A DNA stretch of 64,000 bases. Origin: Hypericum androsaemum (Eukaryota; Streptophyta; Magnoliopsida; Malpighiales; Hypericaceae). The notes under the pieces are model-generated. The model worked only from the letters and a program-made list of their open reading frames with translations, was not told the DNA's origin and did not search any database. Within the stretch, counting starts at the first letter, position 1. Each line of letters begins with the position of its first letter. The position numbers and the translations under genes are program-made. Shown here piece by piece: positions 20,495 to 33,000 of this stretch. The stretch is from assembly GCA_963995505.1 (NCBI GenBank), contig OZ023181.1, positions 7,043,487 through 7,107,486 of the forward strand, given 5' to 3'.

Positions 20495-23400
20495 TTAGGT
20501 TTGCAAAGAAGCATCATCATCATCATCATCATCATCGGGTTGGATCAGTGTCAGAAGAGAGTACTTGACCCTCAGATATATCTTGCCCTTGTCAACATTG
20601 AGTTTAGCTCCAGAGACTACCCAGTATCCAGGAGAATCTTGGGGTCCTCTGGTCATCTCTGTTGTGTCAACAAACTTCAGGAGTTTCGGGGTCTGAGTGG
20701 CCACTGGAGGCCCTCCAGGGTACAATGCAGAGTTGATATTCACCTCAGGTTGCACGGGAGGTTGGCTCGAGGAGAGACGGGTGCTGATCAATGCTGAGAT
20801 TATTCCGGACTTCTGAGTTGATGCAGGTGAGCCGTCCCATTCAGTTTTCGTTGCTGCTGCTGCACAAACAACTTTGGAAAACTGCAGACGCAGGAACAGT
20901 ACACTTTTCATCCCAGATTCTCCTATTTCAAATTGCGCACCAGTGACAATTGATAGGTCGTCGTCGCACTCAACTGGAGCTGTGCAGATATGCGAGAAGC
21001 TCTTCCACTTTACCTTCTCAAAGTATTTACTGTTCAAGGCCGCGGATGATATGTTATCGTTATGATCGTCCTCAAGTTGGATTGTTCTTGGCAGGGAGGA
21101 AAGGTGCTGTAGGTGAATTGCCAGAATGTTGCTTCTTTTTCCTTCCAAGTACAATCGAAGACCAGTGACGGGTTTTTTCCCAACGCCGACCTGCATCATA
21201 TGCAACAGAGAATTTTTTTAGAAGAACAACAAGCTGGTTCCTCTTGTATGACATCAAATTGGATAAGAAAGCTGGAAGCTGAAAGGGCAACTAACAAAAC
21301 ACAGGAAGAAATATTCTGAGCGAAAAATTGGAACGCGAAACCTCCAGTTAAGAACAACAAAATTACCGGAATGGTATTCACATAAAGCTTAGGACCCATT
21401 AAGCTGAACTGTAAAGACGCGTTATTTTGCGGCTTTCTGTCTGGACCAACAGCCAAGTCTCCAAAAACTGGCGCCCATTGCTTAGGAAGTTGAAACTCCA
21501 GAAACTGATGCAATTCATCAATCGGCGGCTTATCTGTTTTCAGGAAAATATGTTAAGCCAAGTGTTAAACAGATGAAAAAAAATGAATAGTTCATCAGAA
21601 GGATGGAATTCTCAATCTAACTGCCGGACAGTAAATCAAAGGATGCGTTCTCCATGGACAGAATCATCATAACATAGAGACAAGAAGCTATTTCCTTTTA
21701 CGTGAACTTGGAAACTTCATTGACGTAAATAAAAAATCAAAGTAAGAAAGAGAAACTAGCTTATGATCCGACAAAGCTTGAGATAGGCTGTCTTGAAACA
21801 ACGGCAAGACATTGTAAGTTGGGTTGCAGAATGATGTGAAAAGAAGGTCAGATGCTTACATCTTAGGTAAAGATTGATGGCATGTGTTAGATAGCCACTG
21901 CCATCAATTCCGCTTAAGAGCGATGTGATCGGAACAAATGACATTGAGATCACATCAGGCTCAGTTTGGACAGTGCGGCACCATTCGCTGTGAGGAAGGC
22001 TTTTGTTTAATCCACCTTTTCTCTTGTGAATGAACTTCAAATCCTGGGATCAGAAAAAGGTTTGTTATCCACACGGCTGGCCCAAGACAGGCAACAGAAA
22101 TTCACCACAAAGACATGTCATTTACTATTATCAGAAATAAATTAGATTATTCTGGCACACAGGCAAGAGCATACCTGCCCTACAGAATAAGAAGTAGAAG
22201 GAAATTGGTCCATGAGCCCCGGATCCTTGTAAAGCTGCACCAAGAGCATGACCACATTAATACAGGCACAAACTCATCCATCCATAAACTATAAAATCCT
22301 TCCTCCAAGTATTTATCAGACTGATAGCTGCATGATAGAACCATTAACCATTTATATTTAGCAGAATCTCTCGGTTGTCGATCATGCACAAAGAGGAGCA
22401 CCATTCATACCTTGTCTCCCACACCAAATTTTTTCGAGTTCTGAGTCCCATCATTGAACATTTGGTCTGCCATGTCTTTGAGCTTTTTCTGTACATCAGA
22501 AGGCTGGAGAATAGATGAATGCTGCTGCTTTGCATAGATTACATCTTTTCCCCCTATTTTGACCCCAACAATCACATGTGTGCCATACTTCTCAATAAAC
22601 CTGGAAGTAAACAACCTGTCAATCTCATTGATCCTAGTCTCTCCTTCAGAAATCAGAAAATGTCTGGAAATTCTGATGTCTCTACCACAAAAAGAGCAGA
22701 ATATGATTACAAAAAGAATGCATCAATGGCTACTTAGATATGTCAACACAACATGAGCAGTCAATGCACAAGAATTACTGATCAAACTGAGTATATAATA
22801 GTTGAAACTAACTAGATTGAAAGGCCATGGATAAGGAACCTACTTAGCCAGAGCAGCAGGCTCCCATGACGAAGGTACATCATTTTTTACTTGATCGCGT
22901 AGTGCTACTTGTGATTTCTCCAACTCTACATTATAAAGGGTGATAAAGACGCCATCGAAAGCCATGGATTTCATGTTTGTAGCATCCTTCTGCCACACTC
23001 CCGTGAGCTCGAAGGCCGCATTGAAATGCCCAGAAGGTATCTTCCCGGACAGCGCAAATTCTTGATTGAACTGTTCTGACATCTGCAAACAAGACCAAAT
23101 TACTAGAGTTGGAATGCAGATCTCTCATCATCATTCCGATGCAGTGATTCTTCCAAGGACACATTTGGCACAAACAACAACATCCAACGGCATGAACAAG
23201 GAAGCAACTCCCGCAGCCCACGTCGGATCATCCGAAGTTTATAAACAGCTCAACAATGGTCAGTCTGGTACATCCTTAACACAACGGTTATTGCTTCGAG
23301 CAAAACTGGAAAATATGCATAGGCAAGGCCATGAACTTGAGCGAAGGGAAAAAAGCTAGGGGCACCGGATGTTAGCTACTCAAACCTTAAGGCAATGAGC

Positions 23401-24042
23401 TGATGGATTTTCAACACTTCTAAACTAGCGATGTGGTAATCTCAAACAACTGGACAATAATTTCCGGGAAAATGACTTTGTGGAAACTTGTTTTGCTTAT
23501 CCAACCATAAACCTTAAGGGCGATGTTAGATACTCAATATCCAATCGAAAACCTTAAGGCAACGAGTTGATAGATTTTCAACACTTATAAACAGGTCCAT
23601 CAAACTCGCAATATGTGTTAATCTCAATGTTTTACGGGAAAATGACTTTGTGGAAAGTTGTTTTCTCGGTGGACATAAAATTAATGACAAACAATTCAGA
23701 AAAAAAATAAAACAAAAAGATAGAAAAGCAAAGAAAAATTATAGATGAAAAGGGAGGAGGGAGGGGGGCAACCTGTTGGAAAGAGAGGAGGTCGGTGGTG
23801 AAGCGGATACGGTCGCCCTTGTCGCAGTTGACGGACTTGGGGACGCCGGAGAGGGAGAATCCGGGGAGGCGGACGTCCCGGCCGGCGTCTCCGTCGAGGT
23901 TGATGAGCCTGGACGAGGTCCACTTGCAGTACTTGAGGCGCAAGTCAACGGTGAGGTCGTAGCCGACTCCTATGGCTCCTACGGCCGCCTCCGCCGCCCT
24001 CTTCGCGGGTCCCATCGCCTTATTCGCTGTTTGCCTTTCCAT
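20495..24042 (-). CDS. MACPF domain protein (CAD1/NSL1-like), 7 exons, 601 aa
   Basis: Exons: 24042-23773, 23082-22844, 22600-22411, 22234-22175, 22043-21860, 21533-21367 and 21190-20495, all with GT-AG borders and matching phases. The product belongs to the plant membrane-attack-complex/perforin family, whose Arabidopsis members CAD1 and NSL1 restrain salicylic-acid-linked cell death. The MACPF signature YGTH-x6-GG is at residues 175-187. Other family blocks include GYDLTVDLRLKYCK near the N-terminus, FQQ/MSEQFNQ at the exon 1-2 border, SMSFVPITSLL, KPPIDELHQFLEFQLP, ITGLRLYLEG-like VTGLRLYLEG and YPGGPPV...SPGYWVVSGAKL. Length and end-to-end order match the family (560-630 aa). No signal peptide is seen, as usual for this group. 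The last residues contain eight Asp from a CAT/ATG microsatellite (20512-20535). Confidence 0.92.
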
Positions 24043-24106
24043 GATTCGGTTGCTTCAGCTTCCCTCGTTTGCTTCTTGTGATTTATTGTTAGGTTCAGAC
24101 AAGACA

Positions 24107-24163
24107 GTCAACGGTCTCAAGGTGGCTGCCGCCGGGCCTGTCTATATATTTGTTTGGTTGACA
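24107..24163 (-). promoter_or_regulatory. Possible core promoter of the MACPF gene with W-box cores
   Basis: About 100 bp before the start codon the minus strand has a TATA-like AATATATAGA at 24142-24151. W-box cores (TTGAC) lie on the minus strand at 24107-24112 and on the plus strand near 24157. WRKY control would fit an immunity-linked MACPF gene, but such short motifs are common by chance. Confidence 0.3.
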
Positions 24164-24449
24164 TCGTCATATATGTGGATATTTAAAATCTTAAGGCAAT
24201 GTATGAGAAACGGGATCGTGTGAGCACAATAATAGACTCGCCTGCTAATATTATATTAGAATCTTGATATCTAATCTAAAATTTTAAGGTAATAAATTGA
24301 TAAATTTTTAACACTTATAAACTAACCCAAGACACTTATGTTAATCAATATGATATTCTAAACACATTATATAATACTATTACATTTTTTAAAACTTAAA
24401 TTCGAGAATTTATTGTCGAATGAGAACAATGAGAGATTGATTTTTTTTG

Positions 24450-24985
24450 GGAAAAGTTCATGCTAATACCATGTGATTTCACGCATTTTTAATTTAGTAC
24501 TATGTTGTTTAGCTTTGTTCGTTTTGGTGACCGAGATTTTCTAAAGTGACACTTTTGGTATAAAAAATTTTTACCAGGGTTAGTTTGTCCCACTTGTCAT
24601 TTTCACGTCGGTGCAACGTCATATTTATCTCTTAAGTGGCACTGACGTGGCAAAGTTGAAACCTCAATTTCAACCCTACTCTTAGAGACTTTCAGACCCA
24701 GAACTATGGTTTTAGATTAGAATTAAATTATGAGTTTTTTACTTTGGAGATTTTTGGATTAGGGTTTGATTTGGATTTTATTTTGCCATTTCATCACTAC
24801 CTATGAGAGAGAGATATGATGCGGTGCTGAAATGGAAGATCAAGAAGAGACAAATAAACTCTGGTTAAAAATTGTCACAAAAAGTGTCACTTTAAAAAAT
24901 CTCTGTCGCCAAAACGATAAAGCTAAACTATATGGTACTAATTTAAAAATGCGTAAAATTACAAGTACCAAAGTGATCTTTTTCC
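24450..24985. mobile_element. Mutator-like MITE with long terminal inverted repeats, 536 bp
   Basis: The two ends are inverted copies for more than 100 bp, starting GGAAAAGTTCATGCTAATACC on one side and GGAAAAAGATCACTTTGG on the other. Nine-base flanks (24441-24449 and 24986-24994) agree at about seven positions, as for Mutator elements. The interior has no transposase; a small ORF at 24832-25044 is not convincing. Confidence 0.75.
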
Positions 24986-25935
24986 TTTTTGTTGTATTGT
25001 ATCAACATTTTCTTACTATTTGCAGCTCTCCGACCTGCTCATGATTGTATCATAAAATTCTTCTACTACTGGGTCCTATGGAAAGCGATTGTTCTGTAGT
25101 CGACTAGAGTTGGTGAACCTTTCAAAAAATATATGCTAACAAGCTTTCATAATTAATCAAATTTGATAATTGGAAACATAACAATATTTAAATATTTAAA
25201 CTTTTCAAAAAAATTATCTGAATTAAATTTAGTTTGGTCTACGACCACAACCTAAAAAAATAAGTACGGGGTTTGTTGGGTGGGGGTTCTTTTCTTTGGG
25301 TGGGGGTTCTTTTCGAGTGGCGGGTACTTTGTGGGGATTGTCCGTAGTTGCTGACTTTGCAACTTGGATTCGAGGAATCTGTTGTAATTGTAATTCTTGG
25401 TGTTGACATGGAATAAATTTATACCTTTCTCAAAAAAAGTTTGGTCGGGATAATAGAAATTCTAATTTTTGATTTTATGTAATATAAAATAGGAGTTGGT
25501 TCAGATAAAAACGGACCAATTAAAATTTTTAATAACTATGAAAAACATACTTAAATTCAAATCTTTAAAATTATGATCTATCTAATATCATTTTAACATC
25601 TTCTTTTGTTAGGTAAATTTAGTATTTTCAAAATTTTCAAAGCATTCCCAATTTTTTTTTTCCATTCTTCTCCATCTCAAGCACACCTTGCCGGTCACTG
25701 GCTCTGTCCCGCCCGACGTCAGCCCCCGCCGCTCCCCCACTCGGAACTTAAGACCACCTGCATCAACAATCCACATAACCAGGATCACGAAATAAATAAA
25801 TAATTTCTCTCTCATCTATATCCAACCCAACTCAACCTAACTAAATATTTTCCTACCCACATTTGCAAACCATGGTCACGGAATAAATAATTAATTTCTC
25901 TCTCATTCACATATTATCTATTATCATTTTCTTGT
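24986..25935. other. AT-rich intergenic DNA with small repeats
   Basis: A 19-bp unit (TTGGGTGGGGGTTCTTTTC) is directly repeated near 25277-25314. A stretch at about 25780-25920 contains two related blocks around AATAAATAATTAATTTCTCTCTC, and their inverted form recurs at 44090-44250, so it is a dispersed repeat. No gene is seen. Confidence 0.5.
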
Positions 25936-26471
25936 GGAAAAATTACTCTCAAATCCCTGGGATTTGCTTAAATATACTCAAAAGTTCCCCTGTTCACAAA
26001 ATATATTCTGAAGTCCCTCTAGTTTACTTTTATTATACTTTCAGGTCCCTGACGCACTTTAGCAACACTTTTTTTATTTTTATCAATAAAATGATCAAAA
26101 TACCCCTGGCAAAAAAATTAAAAATGTTGACATCATCTCTTCTTCTACCTCTCTTCCTCCAGTCAACCAAATTTATGATCAAACCTTAGAAATCAAATCA
26201 AACCCAAAAATCAGATCAAGGGACGGACGAGAAACGACCCAATTACGGCAGTGAACTTCGAGGTCCACCTTAGCCGAGCGAGGAAATTACATCGTCGTCC
26301 GGCTGCAGAAAAGGGACGGACGAGAAATGACCCAATCTCTGTAACCGAAGGCGATTTCATCGTCGGCAACTTCACCTCCTTCACCGTCGTCCCCAGGATG
26401 ATCATTTTTCAAACAGGAGGAACTTTTGAGTATATTTAAGCAAACTCGAGGAACTTGAGAGTAATTTTTCC
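25936..26471. mobile_element. Mutator-like MITE with long terminal inverted repeats, 536 bp
   Basis: The ends GGAAAAATTACTCTCAA are inverted copies of each other, and similarity continues for about 60 bp through TTGCTTAAATATACTCAAAA. The nine-base flanks match only partly, so the class is tentative. The interior carries an imperfect direct repeat (GGGACGGACGAGAAA at about 26220 and 26312) and no intact gene. Confidence 0.68.
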
Positions 26472-27419
26472 TTTTTTATTTATATAAAAATTATAATTAA
26501 TATATGAAAATGATTATTTCGTAATTATAACAAGAAAAAAATATATAATTAAGTAACAAAATTAGGATTACAAAAGTTACAATACAAATTTTTATATTAT
26601 TTATTTTTAGTCTTATTAAAGATAACTTTAATTTTTTTAACCACACAAATAATATCCAAAAATATATATATAATATTATACCAAATATAACTAAAATATA
26701 TTTAAAAAAATTAATAAAATATTAGGGGCAGGGACACAACCCCAAGAGATGTCAGGTCCAAGGGGCGTGCTCCTCCCTCCACTTTTCAACTTTTTTTAGT
26801 TTTTTTTTAATAAAAAAAGGTAACCCCAGCAATGCTCCTAGTCTAAGACTTCGAAGGCCATTATTCACACGCCTAAATGTACTAGATTCACCACAAATAT
26901 ACCACAACTCATCGTATATATACAAATAATCAATGTACCACCACTGAGAAAAAGGGAAAAAAATTAATTACTCAAAATAGATTATATAAATTCCCGCGCA
27001 CACACATGACAAAAATCCCGATGTGAGGATCATATTTCCAAATATATAGGAATGACTCAATTGGTGGTCGTTGAGATGATAAAAGATTTTAGCGATGTAT
27101 TGATTCAAATTTTGCAAATAGAACAGAGAGTCTCTTTTCGAGAATTACCTTTCAAATTATTTTAAAAAAAATATATATATATATATATAAACTCTGCTAA
27201 TATCAATTTATTATGTTTGACCCAAACTCCCAAGTTGCATAGTCGGGTTCAATCATGCAAGGGCTACTGACCTTATTACTTGTTAGTGCAAAATTTGTAT
27301 CGAGGAAAAACCAAGGTTGGAAAAGTACAAGTGTGGGAAACATTTGGAAGCCTACAATTCATGGCAAGTGCTTTAATTTTTGTCAATGTTTTGGGTTATA
27401 GCCCCTGATTGTTTCGGAA
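26472..27419. other. AT-rich intergenic DNA, no gene seen
   Basis: The stretch is strongly AT-rich with an (AT)n run near 27171-27189. No coding frame or element end is recognised. Confidence 0.6.
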
Positions 27420-27479
27420 GGATCGTTAACCCATGATTAATGTGATGCTTTTGCCCACACAAAAAAAAAGTATGGAACA

Positions 27480-27860
27480 TAAAAGGCCCAATCCTTGTTG
27501 GACCTAAAAGGCCCAATCATGCAATTATTATTGTGCCTGATTGGGCCCAGGCCCATCAGGCCCAAATTTTGGGTGGAATGGGCTGGTCAACCCGAGTTGA
27601 TCGGTCCAAGGCCACGCAAGCGCCACGTCAGCGTGACGTGGCGCTGACGTAGTTGACGCCAACGTTGGTAACCCAAGTGGTACGCTGACATGGCGCCACG
27701 TGGCAAAGCTAGGGGATAGATTCGCCACGTTGTGCCACGTGGCGGACATGCGGTCTGAAGTGCCACGTGGCGGACATGTGGCATAGAGGTGCCACGCGGC
27801 AGCCCACGTGGCACGTTTTGGTTGCCCGGATTTCCCTTTTCCCTTTTTAGGGAAATCCGG
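27480..27860. promoter_or_regulatory. GC-rich cluster of G-boxes and GGCCCA motifs with a hairpin
   Basis: Four CACGTG G-boxes lie within 114 bp (27697, 27736, 27764, 27805), most in the form GCCACGTGGC, plus several ACGTGG/TGACGT half-sites upstream. Before them are at least five GGCCCA (site II-like) motifs at 27487-27566. A perfect 12-bp inverted repeat CCGGATTTCCCT/AGGGAAATCCGG (27826-27837 and 27849-27860) follows. No gene starts next to it, so it may be the regulatory part of a lost gene or of an unidentified LTR. Confidence 0.45.
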
Positions 27861-30079
27861 CTGAACCAATCAAAAAATTTGCCCACAACCACTCAATAAG
27901 AAAGAAAAACTCTGGAATAGTACTTGAGTTTTGAACAGATTTTCAATAGAGGAAATCTCGTTAAAATCAATTACGAATCCGTTATAACGTGATCGTAATT
28001 CGACTGGTGGACCCGAACCTGTGGACCTCTTGCTTCAACAAGTAAGTAATTTATTATTAACGAATTAGTTTGTTAATAAAACAGGTTTAACATGTAATTA
28101 CTCGTTAATTACACGTTAAATCCATCAATCCTCATGGGTGTTTCACTCTTTCTGTTTTCTTATATAATCAGATATTTGTTTGGAGGGTATACGGTGATTT
28201 TATTTTTTCAGTTTTCACATTCATTGATGTGAGTTAGCGCGGTTGAGTGACCAATTTTTTTCAGTTTCATTTACTTGTTAGTAGAAAAAAGGATAGTTTT
28301 GACACTTCATAAAATTTATTGACCTATAAGAATTAATCAGTTTAATTTCTCAAAATTTAGGAACTAAAAGATTATAGGTTAAACCCATTAGTACATTATA
28401 TCAAAACTAAGAGACTTGTGAATTTTTTCCCATTTATATATTACAAGTCATATTTGTGAAAAAAGTATATACCTAAATTTTGATCTTTCATTAAAAAAAA
28501 TTACATTATATAGGTTGTAGAATTTAGGAGAGTAACAACAAACCACGACCTAGAGAAACTATTGTAAATGTTAGGACACCAGATCAACATATTGATGTTA
28601 CATATCCATAACAGATAGTTGAAAAAATATAGAAAAAAATACACGATACACGTGATTCGTTCAGTAAATCTGTGTTTGAGATCAACTATATTATGTTGAA
28701 AGATACAAAGGAGATAGATATATGACGGCTATGGCACCACCAAGTTTCATGTGTCATATCAATGCCAAAGCCAAGCCAAAACCAAGGAACTTCTGCCCCA
28801 CAACCTATGGACTGTACTGTACAACAGAAACCTTATTATAACAAGAATTCTAATCCAATTAGAATACAAATAATTATCACAAATCTCCATCTTGAATTGA
28901 ATTAAAAAATGCTTGTACAACTCATCTTCCAACCAATGTGCCTTTTTAAGTAACCTTGATACTCAATCACATCATCCACTTTGACTAGAAAACTTTAGTG
29001 GATTTTTCGCACTTATAAATAAACTTACCATATTTGCAATTTTTTATGTGGAATTCTCCAATACATCCCGTCAAACAAAGCCCATCGAGCTGAAGTTTGC
29101 ACGAGCTTGACACTATCTCTCGGGTCATGGGAGCTCAACAGAGGGTTCATAAGAGCAATTAACTCTAAAACCATGTTAGTAGAATCACATATCCAACTTA
29201 AAACCTTAAGGCAATTAACAAATGGGTTTTTCACACTCAAAAACAAGTTCACCACGCTTGCAACTTTCGACGTGAGATTCTCCAACAATATACTCACCAA
29301 ATGTCTTCAACACAAGATTCCCACATTGAGGTGAGTATATTGTTTGGAGAATCCCACATTGAATATTGCAAAGAGAAAATTATCTTAATAACATGCTCAA
29401 ATCCCATAAGTCATTCTCAATGTCAAGAGGCTCTCAAAATCAAAACAATCATAATTAACGTCACTGGCTCATATTCTCTCAACTAACAATCAATTGCAGA
29501 CAACAATTCTGATACCACGTGCATTCAGATCATTAAAAATTGTAGAATCAATCAAAGTTTACCGTAAAACCCAACTCATCAGGCAATTCCCATCCTTAAT
29601 TGATAATGATCGAGGTGGAATTAAGGAATACTTGACATCCTAGCTGCGAGCCTCCTTGTATGCAATCAACATGTAGGAATCCTTGTTGGGCGCAACCAAT
29701 TTATAGAAAGACTATCACCTCAGCATTTGCCGTCACTCGACCGAGGAGTCAAGGAGCCGCAAGCCCGTGATTAGAGTGTCAAAGAGCAAGGAGTGATTAA
29801 GCCACCACGACAAGGCAACGAGAGTCCGCTAACTTCTGTCGAGAAGCATAGCTTCCCGACCAAAGAGAACTAAAGTAAGTGTGGAAGAAAACTAAAGTAT
29901 ATACGCATATATGGAAAGTGTTACGATCCCGAGTCAAAACTATGATGATAATCGACCGGCTGCCAATGTTTAATCTACAAAAAATAACGGATGGGACTAT
30001 TCTGACTACTAGCTAAATAGTAACCTTCAGATGTACCAAAGATGCTATGGAGGGAGGGAGGGGTTCAATAAAATCACAA
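27861..30079. other. Intergenic DNA with short dispersed repeats and a hairpin
   Basis: A repeat around AAAACCTTAAGGCAA and TTTTCACACT occurs here (about 28985-29060 and 29190-29290), related to copies at 23386-23620 and 24180-24330. A 23-24-bp stem hairpin lies at 29276-29353. A copia-like polypurine motif (near 28880) and an iMet primer-like TCTGATACCA (near 29508) suggest old retrotransposon debris. No gene is recognised. Confidence 0.45.
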
Positions 30080-33000
30080 TCAATCAGAAACATTGTCCTC
30101 ATACACACCATTGCTACTATCAGGTTCATAAATAGCTTTGTTTTTCACTTTTGCTGGTTTACCAGATGATGTCAACGGCTTCTTCACCTTTTCTGCCTGC
30201 ATTTCCAACCCCTTCTCTGAAGGTCTCCGTTTCCTCCTCAAACGTGTACCACCAGTATCGTCAGCAACATCTGAGTAAAGGAACAATCGAAAAAGATGAA
30301 TGTGTGGAAAATAGCAGGCATTCGTCAATTATTTATATACTTTGGATACCAAGAGTGCAAAGTCATGTATGATGACATTATCCTTTTTCAATTACATATG
30401 TATCATCCGATTTCCTAATATATAGCAAGTATCCAAATGCAGGGCACCAACAGAATGTGCCTTCTCCTACAGCAGCACTTCAGTAGAAGAGTTCATAAAA
30501 TTCTTTCAGTCTCCAAAACCAGACACGGGCACTAGCTCTGCGACTTATAGTAACAGAAAACCACACGATCATAGGAAAATATTTAAGATACGGTGAGGGC
30601 TGAGATCAGGAAGCCAGAACATTGAGGCAGTTGAAAAATCATTCCAGAAAGCCAGACTTTAATGAAGTGTATCAAGACACTTAATAACTAGGGAGGTCAC
30701 AGAGAGGATTTTGTTGGCATAGACATACTCCCTGCACAAACTGAAGATCACTACAGTACTTCCTGGGAGTTTCATGGTTAAAAATAAGAGGCACTTTGAT
30801 ACTGGCAAGCAATGATGAATTCAGGGTACCTTCGGGTGGACTGGATGCATGGTTCATTAGTTGTCCATTACGTCCAGCATCTCCTGAAAGTGGGGAAGCA
30901 GAACCATTGCACTCCAACTTTGAAGATCTTCCACCATTCTTTTCGTGTTGCTCTTGAACATCAGGGCAAGGATTGGCTGGCAGGAAGCATAGTTCCTCCT
31001 GTGACATATCTGAATCACTGAAGGCATCTTTTGCCACTGTCAAAATATCAACTTCTTCGTCTTCGTTCACATCAGACTCTTTCGCCTGCAAAAACAAGCA
31101 CATTTTGGAAACTAACAAAGGATAGAAAGCTGCTAAACCAATGTACTTCATCATACCTTTTCGGTTTCAGGCATTAAGTCAAATTCATCTTCTCGTTCAA
31201 TGTACTCTTCATTCTCCTCTATCTCTTTAAAGTCTGGAGCAAAGGCACTCCAGTTCTCTGTGTAATCTTTAGCCCAGATATAAACCAATCCAGTCAAGGA
31301 CACTGATACAACAATTGGATGAACAGGATGCCACGCTAAATCAATCAATGCTTCTTTTGGACCTTCAAGGATTTTCACAAGATGCCCAGCCCTGTCCCAA
31401 ATATAGATTTTGTGCTCTCCTTTGCTCGCAGAACCACCAATTACCCATTCCCCATCGCCACTAAAACACGGAGCTTTCCAATGTATTTTGGTAATAGAAT
31501 CTTGAAACTCCCGAAACAGCGTCAAACACTTCGATCCCACAGACTTCATCTTCTCAACACCATCTGCCTCATCGACATTCTTGTTCAAATTTTCCAATGT
31601 AGCAAGCCCATCTTTCAGAGGCAGAAGATTTTCATAGATTCTAATCGTACGGTCATTTGAATTTGTAAGCAGATACTGCCCGTTTCTGTTGAAAACTATG
31701 TTCTTGATCACTGCACCACCAGAAATAGGAACCATGCCAAGCACTTGAATGCTTTTGTGATCAATTATAAGAATTTCTCCTTTAGAATTCCCCACATAAA
31801 CCAAATCCCCATACTTGTTAAAGCATGCAGCTGTTGGAATCAGAGGAGTGCCATCGGAGGATTTGTTTCGTGAAACAGGTGTGTTCCCATTTGCTGCGTC
31901 CGGTGTCATTACTGGAAGCATACTACTGGATCCTGTGTTGAGGTCAACAATCATTGGAGCAGAGGAGAGTGGGCATGCCAGACAGATAGATGGACTAGAA
32001 GAACCAGGATGTAGACGGGCTAGTAGTGGGGTTTGCTGCAGAAAAATACGAGTGATCTTCTCTCCGTTGACAACATCCCAAAGCATCAACGATTTATCAG
32101 CTGCAGAAACAAGAATGCGATGACCATACTTTGACCAGCACACACTTGTTATAGCAGCAACACAGTCTTTATCTCGTAGTTCTTTAGCTATACCCCGAGT
32201 TTCAAAATCCCAAATTACGCAGCTTCCATCAGAGCATCCAGCTAAAATGAAATGCAAGGATCAAGATGAGCTCACGGGACAATAAAGGACTGAAAGTGGC
32301 TTCAGAACAAGCAGCATGTGAAGTTCACACCCATCAAGGATAAAATTGTCAACGTGAAAATGATGTTAGTAGTATGGGCAAAGCGCACAAACACAAAAAG
32401 CCAGAATACAGTGCTGCTATTTTTGGATATGCACTCCCAATCTGCAATTTCATAATTAAAGCGTGAAATACAAAATATCTGTGGGTTTTCTTATACGAGC
32501 ACTCACATATATGTACTTCAACCAAAACAAAATATTCTTTCATTTGATGTCAGAATAAAGGTGAGTTGCATTAGAGTAGGCACCGCCTCTATTGATCAAG
32601 ATTCTAATGTAAAACTCCCCATGGTTTTAGAGGATGGATATTCCTGGAGGATAAGTGATTCAACCATTATATTACTTGATAAAATATCAAGCGAAACTGC
32701 AAGGATGTGAGCAAAAACATAGCAGTTGGTGAATCTCATACGTATCAGATGAGTGAAGTAACAATGTATCATCCATTCCAATAGGAGAGAAAAATGAGAA
32801 CAATTTCAAGAAAGAGAAAAGAGACAGCAGCTACTTCATCTTGATGGTACAGAGAGCTACCAACAAATGCATACACTCTCCAATAAGTAATTATCCTTCC
32901 TAGTTATCTACGGACCAGATTATCAAAGGTCACTACCATGAAAACCATAAATGCTTTGGTACACAAAAAAAAAAAATTCGAGGAATGAATAAAGGGTTAC

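Noticed and set aside
23776..24081. 101-codon plus-strand ORF
   Set aside because: It is the shadow of exon 1 of the MACPF gene on the opposite strand, caused by high GC content.
27528..27892. Two overlapping GC-rich minus ORFs of about 100 codons
   Set aside because: They coincide with the G-box/GGCCCA cluster and show no domain; better explained by base composition.
28860..29520. Possible small copia-type element with polypurine tract near 28880 and iMet primer-like site near 29508
   Set aside because: No matching LTR pair could be found on the two outer sides, so only debris can be claimed.
32257..32259. ATG at 32257 as the start of the RBL protein
   Set aside because: It lies in the intron before exon 3; the 19-nt and 99-nt upstream exons join in phase and supply the conserved N-terminus.
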